From Bacteroidales bacterium UBA3742 (GTDB lineage: Bacteria > Bacteroidota > Bacteroidia > Bacteroidales > Paludibacteraceae): 10,581 nt of DNA. The position numbers were made by a program, and so were the translations under genes. The stretch lies in assembly GCA_002371785.1 (NCBI GenBank), contig DFGU01000106.1, forward strand, positions 1 to 10,581, read 5' to 3'. The notes below the pieces were generated by a model. The model had not been told where the DNA came from. It searched no databases and worked only from the letters and a program-made list of their open reading frames with translations. Of the stretch, positions 1-7,483 are shown piece after piece (positions within the stretch are counted from its first letter, which is position 1; every line of letters starts with the position of its first letter).

Positions 1-1248
1 GTGTGTGTCAGTAAGTTCCACCCGGCGGAAGCGATACGTGAGGCCTACCTGGCCGGCGAACGCGATTTCGGGGAGAGTAGGGTGCAGGAATTGCAGCAAA
101 AAGTGGCGGTTTTGCCCCAAGATATCCGTTGGCACTTCATCGGCCACCTGCAAACCAACAAGGTCAGAGACCTGCTGCGGCTGCGTCCGTACCTGATCCA
201 GTCGGTGGACTCTGAGCGCCTCTTGCGTGCCCTCAACGACGAGGCCGGCAAGCAGGAAATCGTCCAAAACGTCCTGCTCGAGGTGCACGTAGCCCGCGAG
301 CAGACCAAGTCGGGCTTCCTGCCCGACGAACTGGCGCAGATTCTCCCCACGCTCCCGCAATATCCCCATATCTCCGTACGCGGCCTCATGGGCATGGCCA
401 CCAATACCGAAGATGAGCAGGAGATACGTCGCTGCTTCTTGGTGCTGCAAGGCTTGCAGCAACAATACGGCCTGGGCGAACTGTCGTGCGGTATGTCGGA
501 CGACTATCGCATCGCGATAGATTGCGGCAGCACCATGGTGCGCGTAGGGTCCGCTATCTTTGGCAAACGCAGCTACACGCCCCAGGAACGGCTCCGTGCC
601 TTCTTCTTCGACATGGACGGCGTGCTCTTCGACAGTATGCCGGCGCATGCGGCCGCCTGGGAAGAGGTGATGATGCGTCATGGACTCAACTTCCGAGCAC
701 AGGACGTGTATATCAACGAGGGCCGTACCGGTCAGTCGGTCATCCGCGAGGCCATCACCACCATCGAGCATCGCGAACCCTCGGACGAGGAGATATGGGA
801 TATCTATCATGAGAAGAACGAGGCCTTCTCGCGTCGCGGCGAACCACGGCCGATGCGGGATGTGGAGCGAGTGCTGCGACTGCTCAAGGAACGCCAACGC
901 GCCATATGGATCGTGACCGGAAGCGGTCAGAAGAGCTTGTTTGCCCGTCTGGAGGGTTGTTTCCCCGGTGTGTTTGCCCCGGAACGGATGGTGACCGCCT
1001 ACGATGTGAAGCACGGTAAACCCGATCCCGAACCCTACCTCCAAGCCTGGGAACGGAGCGGGTACAGCAAGGAACAATGCTGCGTGATAGAGAATGCGCC
1101 GCTGGGTGTACGGGCCGGCAAGGCTGCCGGACTCTATACTATCGCGGTCAATACCGGTCCGCTGCCCGACGAAATGCTACAGAGAGAGGGCGCCGATCAG
1201 GTTTTCCCCGATATGGACGCCCTCTACAATTGGCTGGTAGCGAAATAG
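1..1248 (+). CDS. YggS-type PLP-binding protein fused to HAD phosphatase (5' partial)
   Basis: The frame is open at the left edge, so the GTG at base 1 is probably an internal Val and roughly 30 N-terminal codons are missing. Visible residues 1-192 are a YggS/PROSC PLP-homeostasis domain: VSKFHP (K5 aligns with the PLP-binding Lys of the family), DFGESRVQE at 22-30, HFIGHLQTNK at 45-54, MGMAT at 130-134, and a phosphate-binding end with MSDDY at 165-169 and RVGSAIFG at 181-188. Residues 198-415 are a HAD hydrolase of the beta-phosphoglucomutase-like kind: FDMDGVLFDS (nucleophile D204, acid/base D206), VTGSG at 305-309, K340-PDPEPY, and IENAPLGV at 363-370. Either domain is normally a separate protein of about 215-225 residues. 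No start codon or stop lies at the junction, so this is a true in-frame fusion as read. YggS proteins balance cellular PLP; the HAD substrate is unknown. Confidence 0.88.
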   Translation: MCVSKFHPAEAIREAYLAGERDFGESRVQELQQKVAVLPQDIRWHFIGHLQTNKVRDLLRLRPYLIQSVDSERLLRALNDEAGKQEIVQNVLLEVHVAREQTKSGFLPDELAQILPTLPQYPHISVRGLMGMATNTEDEQEIRRCFLVLQGLQQQYGLGELSCGMSDDYRIAIDCGSTMVRVGSAIFGKRSYTPQERLRAFFFDMDGVLFDSMPAHAAAWEEVMMRHGLNFRAQDVYINEGRTGQSVIREAITTIEHREPSDEEIWDIYHEKNEAFSRRGEPRPMRDVERVLRLLKERQRAIWIVTGSGQKSLFARLEGCFPGVFAPERMVTAYDVKHGKPDPEPYLQAWERSGYSKEQCCVIENAPLGVRAGKAAGLYTIAVNTGPLPDEMLQREGADQVFPDMDALYNWLVAK

Positions 1249-1269
1249 GATTCGCTACCGGTTTTTTTT
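1236..1269 (+). terminator. Intrinsic terminator of the YggS-HAD gene
   Basis: A perfect 9-bp stem, GGTAGCGAA (1236-1244) with TTCGCTACC (1251-1259), has a 6-nt loop. The stem can extend by a G-T and a C-G pair, and eight T residues follow at 1262-1269. The left arm lies in the last codons of the upstream gene and its stop codon is in the loop. The T-tract also contains part of the convergent prmA stop codon (TAA, complement of 1268-1270). On the minus strand the hairpin has no T-tract, so it would act mainly on plus-strand transcription. Confidence 0.85.
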
Positions 1270-2056
1270 ATGCCCGGAATTGCATCATTTGCCATCCGTT
1301 GCGATGCTTGGTAGCCAGATATTTCAGTCCGTTGGCCTCGGCGCATGCGCGTAGCGGCTGGCAGTCGTCCTCCAGAAATCCGCTCAACCATAGTTCGCCC
1401 CCCGGCTTGAGGTACTTGGCATACCGGGCCATCTGGTTCATCAATATGTTGCGATGGATATTGCTTAGTATCAGGTCGTATTGGCCGCATGGCGGTTCCT
1501 GACCCTGCCGCACGTCCAGCACGACATCGTTTGCCTCGGCATTCTCGCGGGTGTTGACGACGGCTTTGTCGTCGATATCTACGGCCACGACCTCCCGGGC
1601 ACCCTGTTTGGCGGCCATGATACCCAATACACCCGTGCCGCATCCGTTGTCCAGCACCGCCTTGCCTTTTAGGTCTCGTGCCAACAGCGCATCGATCATC
1701 ATACCCGTGGTCTCGTGATGCCCTGCCCCGAAGGCGCAATGCGGCGTGATCCGTACGCCCAGCGGCAGCTCCTGCACCGGGTGTTCCTCCTCCCATGCGG
1801 CATTCCAGTTCCGGTCCTCGCACGGTTCGACCGACAGCAGTTCCGCCCCTTCGGTAAAGCCGATGAAGGCCTCGATATCCTCGTGGTTGGTCTCCCAGAA
1901 ACCGGTGGGGATATAATAGTCGGCCTGCGTGGCGGTCTCGGGCGAGTCGCCGGCATCGATGGTGTCTACGCCCAACTCGCATATATGCAAGTCGAACAGG
2001 TCGCGTTGCCACTCCTCGGCAAACGTGGTCTTAATGTGTAAAACGTGGTATAGCAT
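1268..2056 (-). CDS. prmA: Ribosomal protein L11 methyltransferase PrmA
   Basis: This 262-residue protein should trimethylate ribosomal protein L11 using S-adenosylmethionine in the cytoplasm. Residues 1-95 form the divergent substrate-binding part, with W84-NAAW typical of PrmA. FGAGHHETT at 109-117 is the PrmA signature (usually FGTGxHxTT). VLDNGCGTG at 134-142 is SAM motif I, D160-ID the acidic ribose-binding end of strand 2, and NIHRNIL at 199-205 the catalytic-pocket motif (usually NIxxNxL). Length is near the usual for Bacteroidota. It is the last gene of the probable dnaE-folC-prmA operon and is convergent with the YggS-HAD gene, 19 bp away. The ATG at 2056-2054 was chosen because MLYHVLHIKTTF fits the family N-terminus. 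Just 4 nt upstream of it the heptamer array begins, so there is no purine-rich Shine-Dalgarno site. Confidence 0.93.
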   Translation of the reverse strand: MLYHVLHIKTTFAEEWQRDLFDLHICELGVDTIDAGDSPETATQADYYIPTGFWETNHEDIEAFIGFTEGAELLSVEPCEDRNWNAAWEEEHPVQELPLGVRITPHCAFGAGHHETTGMMIDALLARDLKGKAVLDNGCGTGVLGIMAAKQGAREVVAVDIDDKAVVNTRENAEANDVVLDVRQGQEPPCGQYDLILSNIHRNILMNQMARYAKYLKPGGELWLSGFLEDDCQPLRACAEANGLKYLATKHRNGWQMMQFRA

Positions 2057-2060
2057 ATTA

Positions 2061-2144
2061 GTCGTTGGTCGTTAGTCGTTGGTCGTTAGTCGTTAGTCGT
2101 TGGTCGTTAGTCGTTGGTCGTTGGTCGTTGGTCGAAAGTCGAAA
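2061..2144. repeat. Heptanucleotide tandem array GTCGTTR, 12 units
   Basis: Twelve consecutive 7-bp units occur: ten GTCGTTG or GTCGTTA and, at the right end, two GTCGAAA. The array fills the folC-prmA gap and runs into folC. The folC stop (TAA, complement of 2107-2109) lies in a unit ending in A instead of G, and the last dozen FolC residues are encoded by the array. It also forms the leader immediately before the prmA start codon. There are no spacers, so it is not CRISPR. Confidence 0.95.
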
Positions 2145-3402
2145 GCAGTTGTCCCACAAGGTAGTTACTCCCACCTATAAATATGGCATCCTCCGGCGCC
2201 GCATGCTCCAGGGCATACCGCATTGCCTCTTCGGGATCCTCTATGGCTATAGCACCTTCCCGTCCCCATAGCGCCAGCATCTCCTCAGCCGTTCGTGCCC
2301 GATGGGTATTCGGCCTGGTGAAGATATAGTGATAATGGTGATTGGTGATTGGTGATTGGTTATCGTCCGGCATAAGTCGCATGACGACGTCCGTATCTTT
2401 GTCATTCACCATGCCGAAGACGATCCAGATATGCGGATTGTTGAGTGTCTTGAGTTGCCGGGCGACATAACTGATACCGTGGCTGTTATGCCCCGTGTCG
2501 CAGATAACAAGCGGCTTGTCTTTGAGCACTTCCCATCGTCCGCGCAGGCCTGTCATTGTGCATACATGGGCAAAACCTTCGGCGATTTGAAGATTCGAGA
2601 ATTGGAAGATTCGAAGATTTCGAAGGGCGTACAGCGCCACAAAGGCGGTCTGCAGATTTTGCTCCTGATACAGGCCGTGCAGTTCACATTCGCCGGCATA
2701 GCGCAGACGCGTGCGCCGCAGGTACTCATGCTGGTCGGCAAAGTAGATCGGCGCGTCGCATTCTTGGGCGCGCTTGAGAAAGACATTCATCGTGGCCGGA
2801 TGGCTCTCGCCGATGACGCAGGGCGTGCCGGGCTTGATGATGCCGGCTTTCTCGCGGGCTATCTGCGGCAGGGTGTTGCCCAGAAACTCGGTATGATCCA
2901 TGCCGATATTGGTGATGACGGAGAGTAGGGGACTGATCACATTCGTAGCGTCCAGTCGTCCGCCCAGCCCGGTCTCGATGACGGCGATATCCACCTGCTC
3001 GCGGGCGAAATAGTCCATCGCCAGACCGAAACTCATCTCGAAGAACGAGGGTTGCAGCCGGTCCAGAAAGGTCCGCTGCTGCTCCACCCATGCCGTGACT
3101 TCCGTCTCGGGGATCATCCGGCCGTTGATACGGATGCGTTCGCGAAAATCCACCAGGTGCGGACTGGTATATAGTCCCGTCCGGTAGCCGGCCGCTTGCA
3201 GGGCCGCGGCGATGAGATGCGAGGTGCTGCCCTTGCCGTTGGTACCCGCTATATGTATGGTACGCACGCGCGTGTGCGGGTTGCCCAACTCACCGAGCAG
3301 GGCCAGTATATTATCCGGTCCCGGCTTATACGCCGCGCCGCCCACCTGATGAAAGGCGGGCATGGCGTTGTATAGATACGCTATGGTCTCCCGGTACGTC
3401 AT
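2107..3402 (-). CDS. folC: Bifunctional folylpolyglutamate / dihydrofolate synthase FolC
   Basis: This 431-residue Mur-ligase-family enzyme adds glutamate to folates (and possibly to dihydropteroate) with ATP in the cytoplasm. Visible motifs are the P-loop GTNGKGST at 53-60, SPHL at 80-83, the folate-site segment VIETGLGGRLDATN at 141-154, GMDH at 167-170, and REKAGIIKPG at 183-192, whose K185 matches the carbamylated Lys. The C-terminal glutamate-domain motif is CDTGHN at 301-306 (usually DGAHN). The ATG at 3402-3400 overlaps the dnaE stop as ATGA, implying translational coupling; the open frame runs further upstream within dnaE, but GTNGKGST then sits too deep for the family. Three stretches are repeat-encoded: residues about 260-273 (8-bp array), about 347-358 (7-bp array) and the C-terminus after about 420 (GTCGTTR array). 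These look like recent additions, since the C-terminal tail FDQRPTTND has no family counterpart that I recognise. Confidence 0.93.
   Translation of the reverse strand: MTYRETIAYLYNAMPAFHQVGGAAYKPGPDNILALLGELGNPHTRVRTIHIAGTNGKGSTSHLIAAALQAAGYRTGLYTSPHLVDFRERIRINGRMIPETEVTAWVEQQRTFLDRLQPSFFEMSFGLAMDYFAREQVDIAVIETGLGGRLDATNVISPLLSVITNIGMDHTEFLGNTLPQIAREKAGIIKPGTPCVIGESHPATMNVFLKRAQECDAPIYFADQHEYLRRTRLRYAGECELHGLYQEQNLQTAFVALYALRNLRIFQFSNLQIAEGFAHVCTMTGLRGRWEVLKDKPLVICDTGHNSHGISYVARQLKTLNNPHIWIVFGMVNDKDTDVVMRLMPDDNQSPITNHHYHYIFTRPNTHRARTAEEMLALWGREGAIAIEDPEEAMRYALEHAAPEDAIFIGGSNYLVGQLLSTFDQRPTTND
2329..2365. repeat. Heptanucleotide array GTGATTG inside folC
   Basis: Three perfect GTGATTG units occupy 2338-2358, flanked by degenerate units GTGATAATG on the left (2329-2337) and GTTATCG on the right (2359-2365). 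Read in the folC direction the array encodes roughly residues 347-358 (NQSPITNHHYHY). It lies just before the beta strand HYIFTRP in the C-terminal domain. In FolC relatives known to me the corresponding loop goes directly from the LLP region to YYFT, so about nine residues look inserted. Three units equal 21 bp, which keeps the frame. Confidence 0.8.
2584..2625. repeat. Octanucleotide array GATTYGAA inside folC
   Basis: Five 8-bp units follow each other: GATTTGAA, GATTCGAG, AATTGGAA, GATTCGAA and GATTTCGAAG (the last with an extra T). They encode about residues 260-273 of FolC (RNLRIFQFSNLQI), just before the conserved AEGFAHV helix. The local AT content is clearly higher than in the rest of the gene. 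The array seems to replace or extend a surface segment that in FolC relatives is a short linker. Confidence 0.75.
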
Positions 3403-6400
3403 TTCACGATCAGTCGCAGCACGCCATCCATCTGCTTGAGTTGCAACCAGTGGTAGAAGGCATGGTCGATATGTATCTTGGCGTTCTTGGCCATGAAGGT
3501 GAGCGCCGTCTTCTGCTGCTCGTCCACCACTTGCACGTTGAGCGTCGTCTCGCCCTGGTGCTGTTCGCACATATCGGCCAGTTCGTCAATCAGGTCGGGC
3601 GTGATCTGCTCCAGCGGTATCTGGAGCGTCAGTTTGTCCAGGTGGCGGTGTTGCACGTCGTTGAGTTGCTCCACCTGGCTGACCGCCAGTTCAAACTCGG
3701 CTTGGTCGTCCGGCTTCTCCTTAAACCATTTCTGGCCTACGCCACGTTGCTGCACGGTAGCCGTGACATAGACGTAGCGGTCGGGCTTCAGCAGCGCCGC
3801 ACATTGCTCGTAGGTCTGCCCGAACAGCACGAACCGGTAGCTGCCCGTATAGTCCTCGATGACGTACTGTCCGTAGGCGTTGCCGCGTTGCGAGGTGCGG
3901 TCGGTGGCCTCGGTGATGATGCCGGCAAAGTGGACGGGTTGGTTCTTATACTTAGCGATAAACTCCTCGGGCGTGATGCGTTGCTCGGTATCGTCCTCCT
4001 CGTCCTCTTTGGGCGCCGAGGCGGCCTTGCGGGCATCGGGCGTACGCCATCCGTCGAAGCGGTTCAGGTCCTCGGCCGTGAGCGAACACATCTCGCGCAC
4101 CTCAAACTCATAGTCGTCCAGCGGGTGCGCCGACAGGAAGATACCAATCAGCGATTTCTCGGTGTTCAGGCGCTCGATAGCATTCCATCGCGGCACGCGT
4201 GGCAGTTCGGGTTTCTGTATCTCGATAGCCTCCTCACCAAACATGCCGAAGAGCGAGTTCTGCTGTTGCTGCTTGTCCTGTTGGTAGCGGTTGCCGTAGC
4301 GCATGAGCGTCTCCAGCACGTTCTCGCCCTTGCTGTTGATGCCTACCAGTTGCTCGCGGTAGATGTCCTCAAAGCAGTCGAACGCACCGGCCAGGGCCAA
4401 CGACTCCACGGTCTTGCGGTTGCAAGCCTGCAGGTTGACGCGCTCCAGGAAGTCGAATATATTTTTGTACTTACCGTTCTGTTGCCGCTCGGCGATGATG
4501 GCCTCTACGGCCGCTTCGCCTACACCCTTGATACCTCCCAGACCGAAGCGGATATCGCCCTCCTGGTTGACGGTGAAGTTCATCTCCGACTCATTCACGT
4601 CCGGCTCCAGCACCTGGATACGCATCGCTTTGCACTCGTCCATGAACTTAGTCACCTCCTTGATGTCGTCCTTGCTCACGGTCAGGTTGGCTGCCATGAA
4701 CTCAGCCGGATAGTGGGCCTTGAGGTAAGCCGTCTGGTAGGCCACCCACGAGTAGCAAGCGGCGTGCGACTTGTTGAAGGCATACGAGGCAAATTTCTCC
4801 CAGTCGTGCCAGATCTTGTCCAGCACTTTCAGGTCGTAGCCGTTCTTCTTGCCGCCGGTCATGAACTTGCCCTTCAGTTGCTCCAGGATAGCCATCTGCT
4901 TCTTACCCATCGCCTTACGCAGCTTGTCGCTCTCGCCGCGGGTGAAGTCGGCTAACAAACGGCTCAGCAGCATGACCTGCTCCTGATACACCGTCACGCC
5001 GTAGGTATCCTTCAGGTATTTCTCCATCACCGGGATATCATACGTCACGGGTTCTTGGCCCTGTTTACGGCGGATAAACTGCGGGATATAGTCCATCGGT
5101 CCCGGACGGTAGAGCGCGTTCATGGCGATCAGGTCACCCATCACGGTGGGCTTCAGTTCCTTCATGTACTTGCGCATGCCGGCCGACTCAAACTGGAACA
5201 CACCTACCGTGCGTCCCTCCTGGAACAGCCTGTACGTCTCGGGGTCGTCGATCGGAATATGGTCGATATCGATGTCGATATTCTGCGCTTTCTTGATATT
5301 GCTCAGACACTCCTTGATGATCGTCAGTGTGATGAGCCCCAGGAAGTCCATCTTGATCAGTCCCACCGACTCCACGACGTGTCCGTCGTATTCGGTGACG
5401 AGCACGCGCTTATGCGTCACCTTGTCCTCCACGCTCGAGAGGGGCGCGAAGTTGGTCAGGTCGTCCGCACCGATGATCACGCCGCATGCATGTACGCCCA
5501 CCTGGCGGATAGTGTCCTCCAACTGCTTGGCATACTCCAGCATGCTGCGCAGTTCAGGCTCTCCGTTGCGGTAGATGTCGCGCAGCTCCTCTACGTACTT
5601 GTAGCAGTTCTTGAGGTTGACCTTGGGCGACTTGCCTTTCTCGTCCTTGATATTATCGGGAAAACCGCGATCGGGTATATAGGCCTTGATGTCGTTCACC
5701 ACGCTCAGCGGCACACGCTGTACACGTCCTACGTCGGCGATAGCCGACTTGGCGGCCATCTTGCCGTACGTAATGATATGCGCTACGTGCGTCTCGCCGT
5801 ATTTCTTGCTCACCCAGTCCAGCACCTTGCCGCGACCCGCATCGTCGAAGTCGGTATCGATATCGGGCAGCGAGATACGGTCGGGATTCAGGAATCGCTC
5901 AAACAGCAAGTCGTACTTCAGCGGGTCCAGGTCGGTGATATGCAGACAGTAGGCCACCACCGATCCGGCGGCTGATCCACGTCCCGGACCTACGCTCACG
6001 CCCAGCTCCTCGCGGGCGGCACGGATAAAGTCCATCACGATCAGGAAGTAGCCCGGGAAACCCATCGTCTTCATGATATGGAGCTCAAACAATATGCGCT
6101 CTTTCTGCTCCTCGGTCAGTTCATCGCCGTAGCGTTCATGGGCACCCTTGTAGGTCAGGTGGGCCAGGTAGTCGGCCTCCAGCTTGATGCGGTAGAGACG
6201 GTCATAGCCGCCCAGCTGCTTGATCTTCTTCTGGGCATCTTCTTCGCTCAGCACCACGTTGCCGTGCTCGTCACGCGTGAACTCGTCAAACAGCTCCTGC
6301 TCAGTGAATTTCTCGTGATACTCCTCCTCGGTGCCAAACTCCTCGGGGATGGGGAACTTAGGCATGATCGGTCCGGAGTCGATATCGTATATCTCCACCT

Positions 6401-7367
6401 TGTCGGCGATCTCCTGGGTGTTGGCGAGCGCCTCCGGTATGTCGCTGAAGATGGCGGCCATCTCCTCGGGCGTCTTGAGCCACTCCTGCTTGGTATAGTG
6501 CATGCGGTCCAGGTCATCCACAAAGTGGTTGGTGCTCAGGCAGATCAGTCGGTCGTGCGCCTCGGCATTCTCTTCATCCACAAAGTGCGAGTCGTTCGTG
6601 GCAATGATCTTGACGTCGTATTTGCGAGCCAGTTCGATCAGCACGGGGTTCACCTCTTTCTGGCGCTCATAGACATTCTGGTCGCCGCCGGGCTTCTGCG
6701 TCTCGTGGCGCTGCAGCTCGATATAGTAGTCCTCGCCAAACAGGTTCTTAAACCAGCGCACCGTCTCCTCGGCCTCCGCAAATACGCCCTGCTCAATCAG
6801 TTCGCTTACGTTGCTGTTAGCCCTTAACCATTCGCCTTTCGCCATTATTTTCTGCGGCAGTTCGCCACCCAGACAGGCCGACGAGCATATCAGTCCCTCG
6901 TGGTACATCTCCAGCAGCTCGCGGTCGATACGCGGCGTGTAGTTGAACGCATCGGCCATGAAGCCCGCGCTCACGATCTTGCACAGGTTGCGATAGCCCT
7001 GCATGTTCTTGGCCAGCAGGATGAGGTGCCATCCCGAGCGGTCGATCAGGTAGGTGCGTCCTTCGCCGTTGGTAGCCTTATCGTCCTTCATCGAGTGACG
7101 ACCGCGACGAGCGCAGTAGGCCTCGCAGCCCACGATGGGCTTGAAGGGAACGAACTGTTCGCCCTTCTCCTCGGCCTCGGCTTTGCGCGCTTTGTTCACG
7201 CTCTTGCAGTAGTCGAGCAGCTCCTTAATGCCATACATATTGCCGTGATCGGTCAGCGCCACGGACATCATGCCCGTACGCAAGCATTTATCCACGATGT
7301 CGGTCACCTTCGACATACCGTCCAGCACGGAGTAATGCGAGTGTACATGTAAGTGTGTAAAATTCAT
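3399..7367 (-). CDS. dnaE: DNA polymerase III subunit alpha (DnaE)
   Basis: This 1322-residue protein is the replicative polymerase, acting with the beta clamp at the fork. The N-terminal PHP domain (1-280) keeps likely metal ligands: HLHVH at 5-9, TDHGN at 39-43, E82 and NDSHF at 258-262. The polymerase domain carries GPGRGSAAGS at 460-469, the catalytic Asp motif PDIDTDF at 501-507, and the third Asp in KMDFLGL (D674). Helix-hairpin-helix LGGIKGVG is at 943-950, clamp-binding QNSLF at 1036-1040 and an OB fold at about 1144-1215. An acidic, probably disordered linker lies at 1112-1130. The ATG at 7367-7365 was chosen because MNFTHLHVHS fits the family. The open frame continues upstream, but across the promoter. 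About 16 extra residues near 175-194 of the PHP domain match a heptamer array. It is the first gene of the operon, with only about a 12-nt leader. Confidence 0.97.
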   Translation of the reverse strand: MNFTHLHVHSHYSVLDGMSKVTDIVDKCLRTGMMSVALTDHGNMYGIKELLDYCKSVNKARKAEAEEKGEQFVPFKPIVGCEAYCARRGRHSMKDDKATNGEGRTYLIDRSGWHLILLAKNMQGYRNLCKIVSAGFMADAFNYTPRIDRELLEMYHEGLICSSACLGGELPQKIMAKGEWLRANSNVSELIEQGVFAEAEETVRWFKNLFGEDYYIELQRHETQKPGGDQNVYERQKEVNPVLIELARKYDVKIIATNDSHFVDEENAEAHDRLICLSTNHFVDDLDRMHYTKQEWLKTPEEMAAIFSDIPEALANTQEIADKVEIYDIDSGPIMPKFPIPEEFGTEEEYHEKFTEQELFDEFTRDEHGNVVLSEEDAQKKIKQLGGYDRLYRIKLEADYLAHLTYKGAHERYGDELTEEQKERILFELHIMKTMGFPGYFLIVMDFIRAAREELGVSVGPGRGSAAGSVVAYCLHITDLDPLKYDLLFERFLNPDRISLPDIDTDFDDAGRGKVLDWVSKKYGETHVAHIITYGKMAAKSAIADVGRVQRVPLSVVNDIKAYIPDRGFPDNIKDEKGKSPKVNLKNCYKYVEELRDIYRNGEPELRSMLEYAKQLEDTIRQVGVHACGVIIGADDLTNFAPLSSVEDKVTHKRVLVTEYDGHVVESVGLIKMDFLGLITLTIIKECLSNIKKAQNIDIDIDHIPIDDPETYRLFQEGRTVGVFQFESAGMRKYMKELKPTVMGDLIAMNALYRPGPMDYIPQFIRRKQGQEPVTYDIPVMEKYLKDTYGVTVYQEQVMLLSRLLADFTRGESDKLRKAMGKKQMAILEQLKGKFMTGGKKNGYDLKVLDKIWHDWEKFASYAFNKSHAACYSWVAYQTAYLKAHYPAEFMAANLTVSKDDIKEVTKFMDECKAMRIQVLEPDVNESEMNFTVNQEGDIRFGLGGIKGVGEAAVEAIIAERQQNGKYKNIFDFLERVNLQACNRKTVESLALAGAFDCFEDIYREQLVGINSKGENVLETLMRYGNRYQQDKQQQQNSLFGMFGEEAIEIQKPELPRVPRWNAIERLNTEKSLIGIFLSAHPLDDYEFEVREMCSLTAEDLNRFDGWRTPDARKAASAPKEDEEDDTEQRITPEEFIAKYKNQPVHFAGIITEATDRTSQRGNAYGQYVIEDYTGSYRFVLFGQTYEQCAALLKPDRYVYVTATVQQRGVGQKWFKEKPDDQAEFELAVSQVEQLNDVQHRHLDKLTLQIPLEQITPDLIDELADMCEQHQGETTLNVQVVDEQQKTALTFMAKNAKIHIDHAFYHWLQLKQMDGVLRLIVK
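6813..6847. repeat. Degenerate heptanucleotide array inside dnaE
   Basis: Five successive 7-bp units read on the plus strand as GCTGTTA, GCCCTTA, ACCATTC, GCCTTTC and GCCATTA (loosely GCCNTTM). They encode DnaE residues about 175-185 (MAKGEWLRANS). In DnaE relatives the segment after LGGELPQ-I goes almost directly to an AEExxRWF helix, whereas here about 16 residues intervene. The 35-bp array plus adjoining sequence keeps the reading frame. The repeats are degenerate, so this call is weaker than for the other arrays. Confidence 0.6.
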
Positions 7368-7382
7368 AATATGCCAATTTGA

Positions 7383-7417
7383 GTGCAAAGGTACGAAAAA
7401 AAACTTATATATGCAAA
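7383..7417 (-). promoter_or_regulatory. Bacteroidota-type promoter of the dnaE-folC-prmA operon
   Basis: On the minus strand a -33 TTTG (complement of 7414-7417) is followed after 20 bp by TACCTTTG (complement of 7386-7393), matching the Bacteroidota housekeeping consensus TTTG / TAnnTTTG. Transcription should begin about 6-8 nt downstream, near 7379, leaving a leader of only about 12 nt before the dnaE ATG. Confidence 0.85.
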
Positions 7418-7427
7418 TAAATTTGCA
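7412..7427. promoter_or_regulatory. Palindromic centre of the divergent promoter
   Basis: TGCAAAT (7412-7418) and ATTTGCA (7421-7427) form a perfect 7-bp inverted repeat around AA, and contain the -33 boxes of both divergent promoters. A second perfect inverted repeat of 12 bp, GTGCAAAGGTAC (7383-7394) and GTACCTTTGCAC (7445-7456), has exactly the same centre (7419.5) and carries both -7 boxes. It could serve as an operator for one regulator, or simply be two strong promoters placed back to back. Confidence 0.7.
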
Positions 7428-7456
7428 CAATTCAAAAAAAAGCTGTACCTTTGCAC
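7422..7456 (+). promoter_or_regulatory. Bacteroidota-type promoter of the glycosyltransferase operon
   Basis: TTTG at 7422-7425 is followed after 20 bp by TACCTTTG at 7446-7453, which fits the TTTG / TAnnTTTG consensus. The predicted start of transcription is near 7460, giving a leader of about 24 nt before the ATG at 7484. Confidence 0.87.
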
Positions 7457-7483
7457 CACAAATCAGAAAAACTGACGGAACAA

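Noticed and set aside
2061..2144. GTCGTTR array as an iteron origin or CRISPR
   Set aside because: Units are only 7 bp without spacers, there is no replication initiator gene nearby, and the array lies between two operon genes.
3403..3570. N-terminal extension of FolC reaching into dnaE
   Set aside because: The 56 extra residues are the dnaE 3' end read in another frame. The ATG overlapping the dnaE stop gives a protein that starts as the family does.
3441..4955. Long plus-strand open frame opposite dnaE
   Set aside because: It is the complementary shadow of a GC-rich coding sequence; its Leu/Val/His-rich translation has no domain features, while the minus-strand DnaE motifs are unambiguous. 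The same holds for other plus-strand frames at 5055-5975 and 6078-6827.
7451..7483. Earlier TTG start for the glycosyltransferase
   Set aside because: This TTG is part of the -7 promoter box (7446-7453), so it would not be in the transcript. The ATG at 7484 lies about 24 nt after the expected transcription start.
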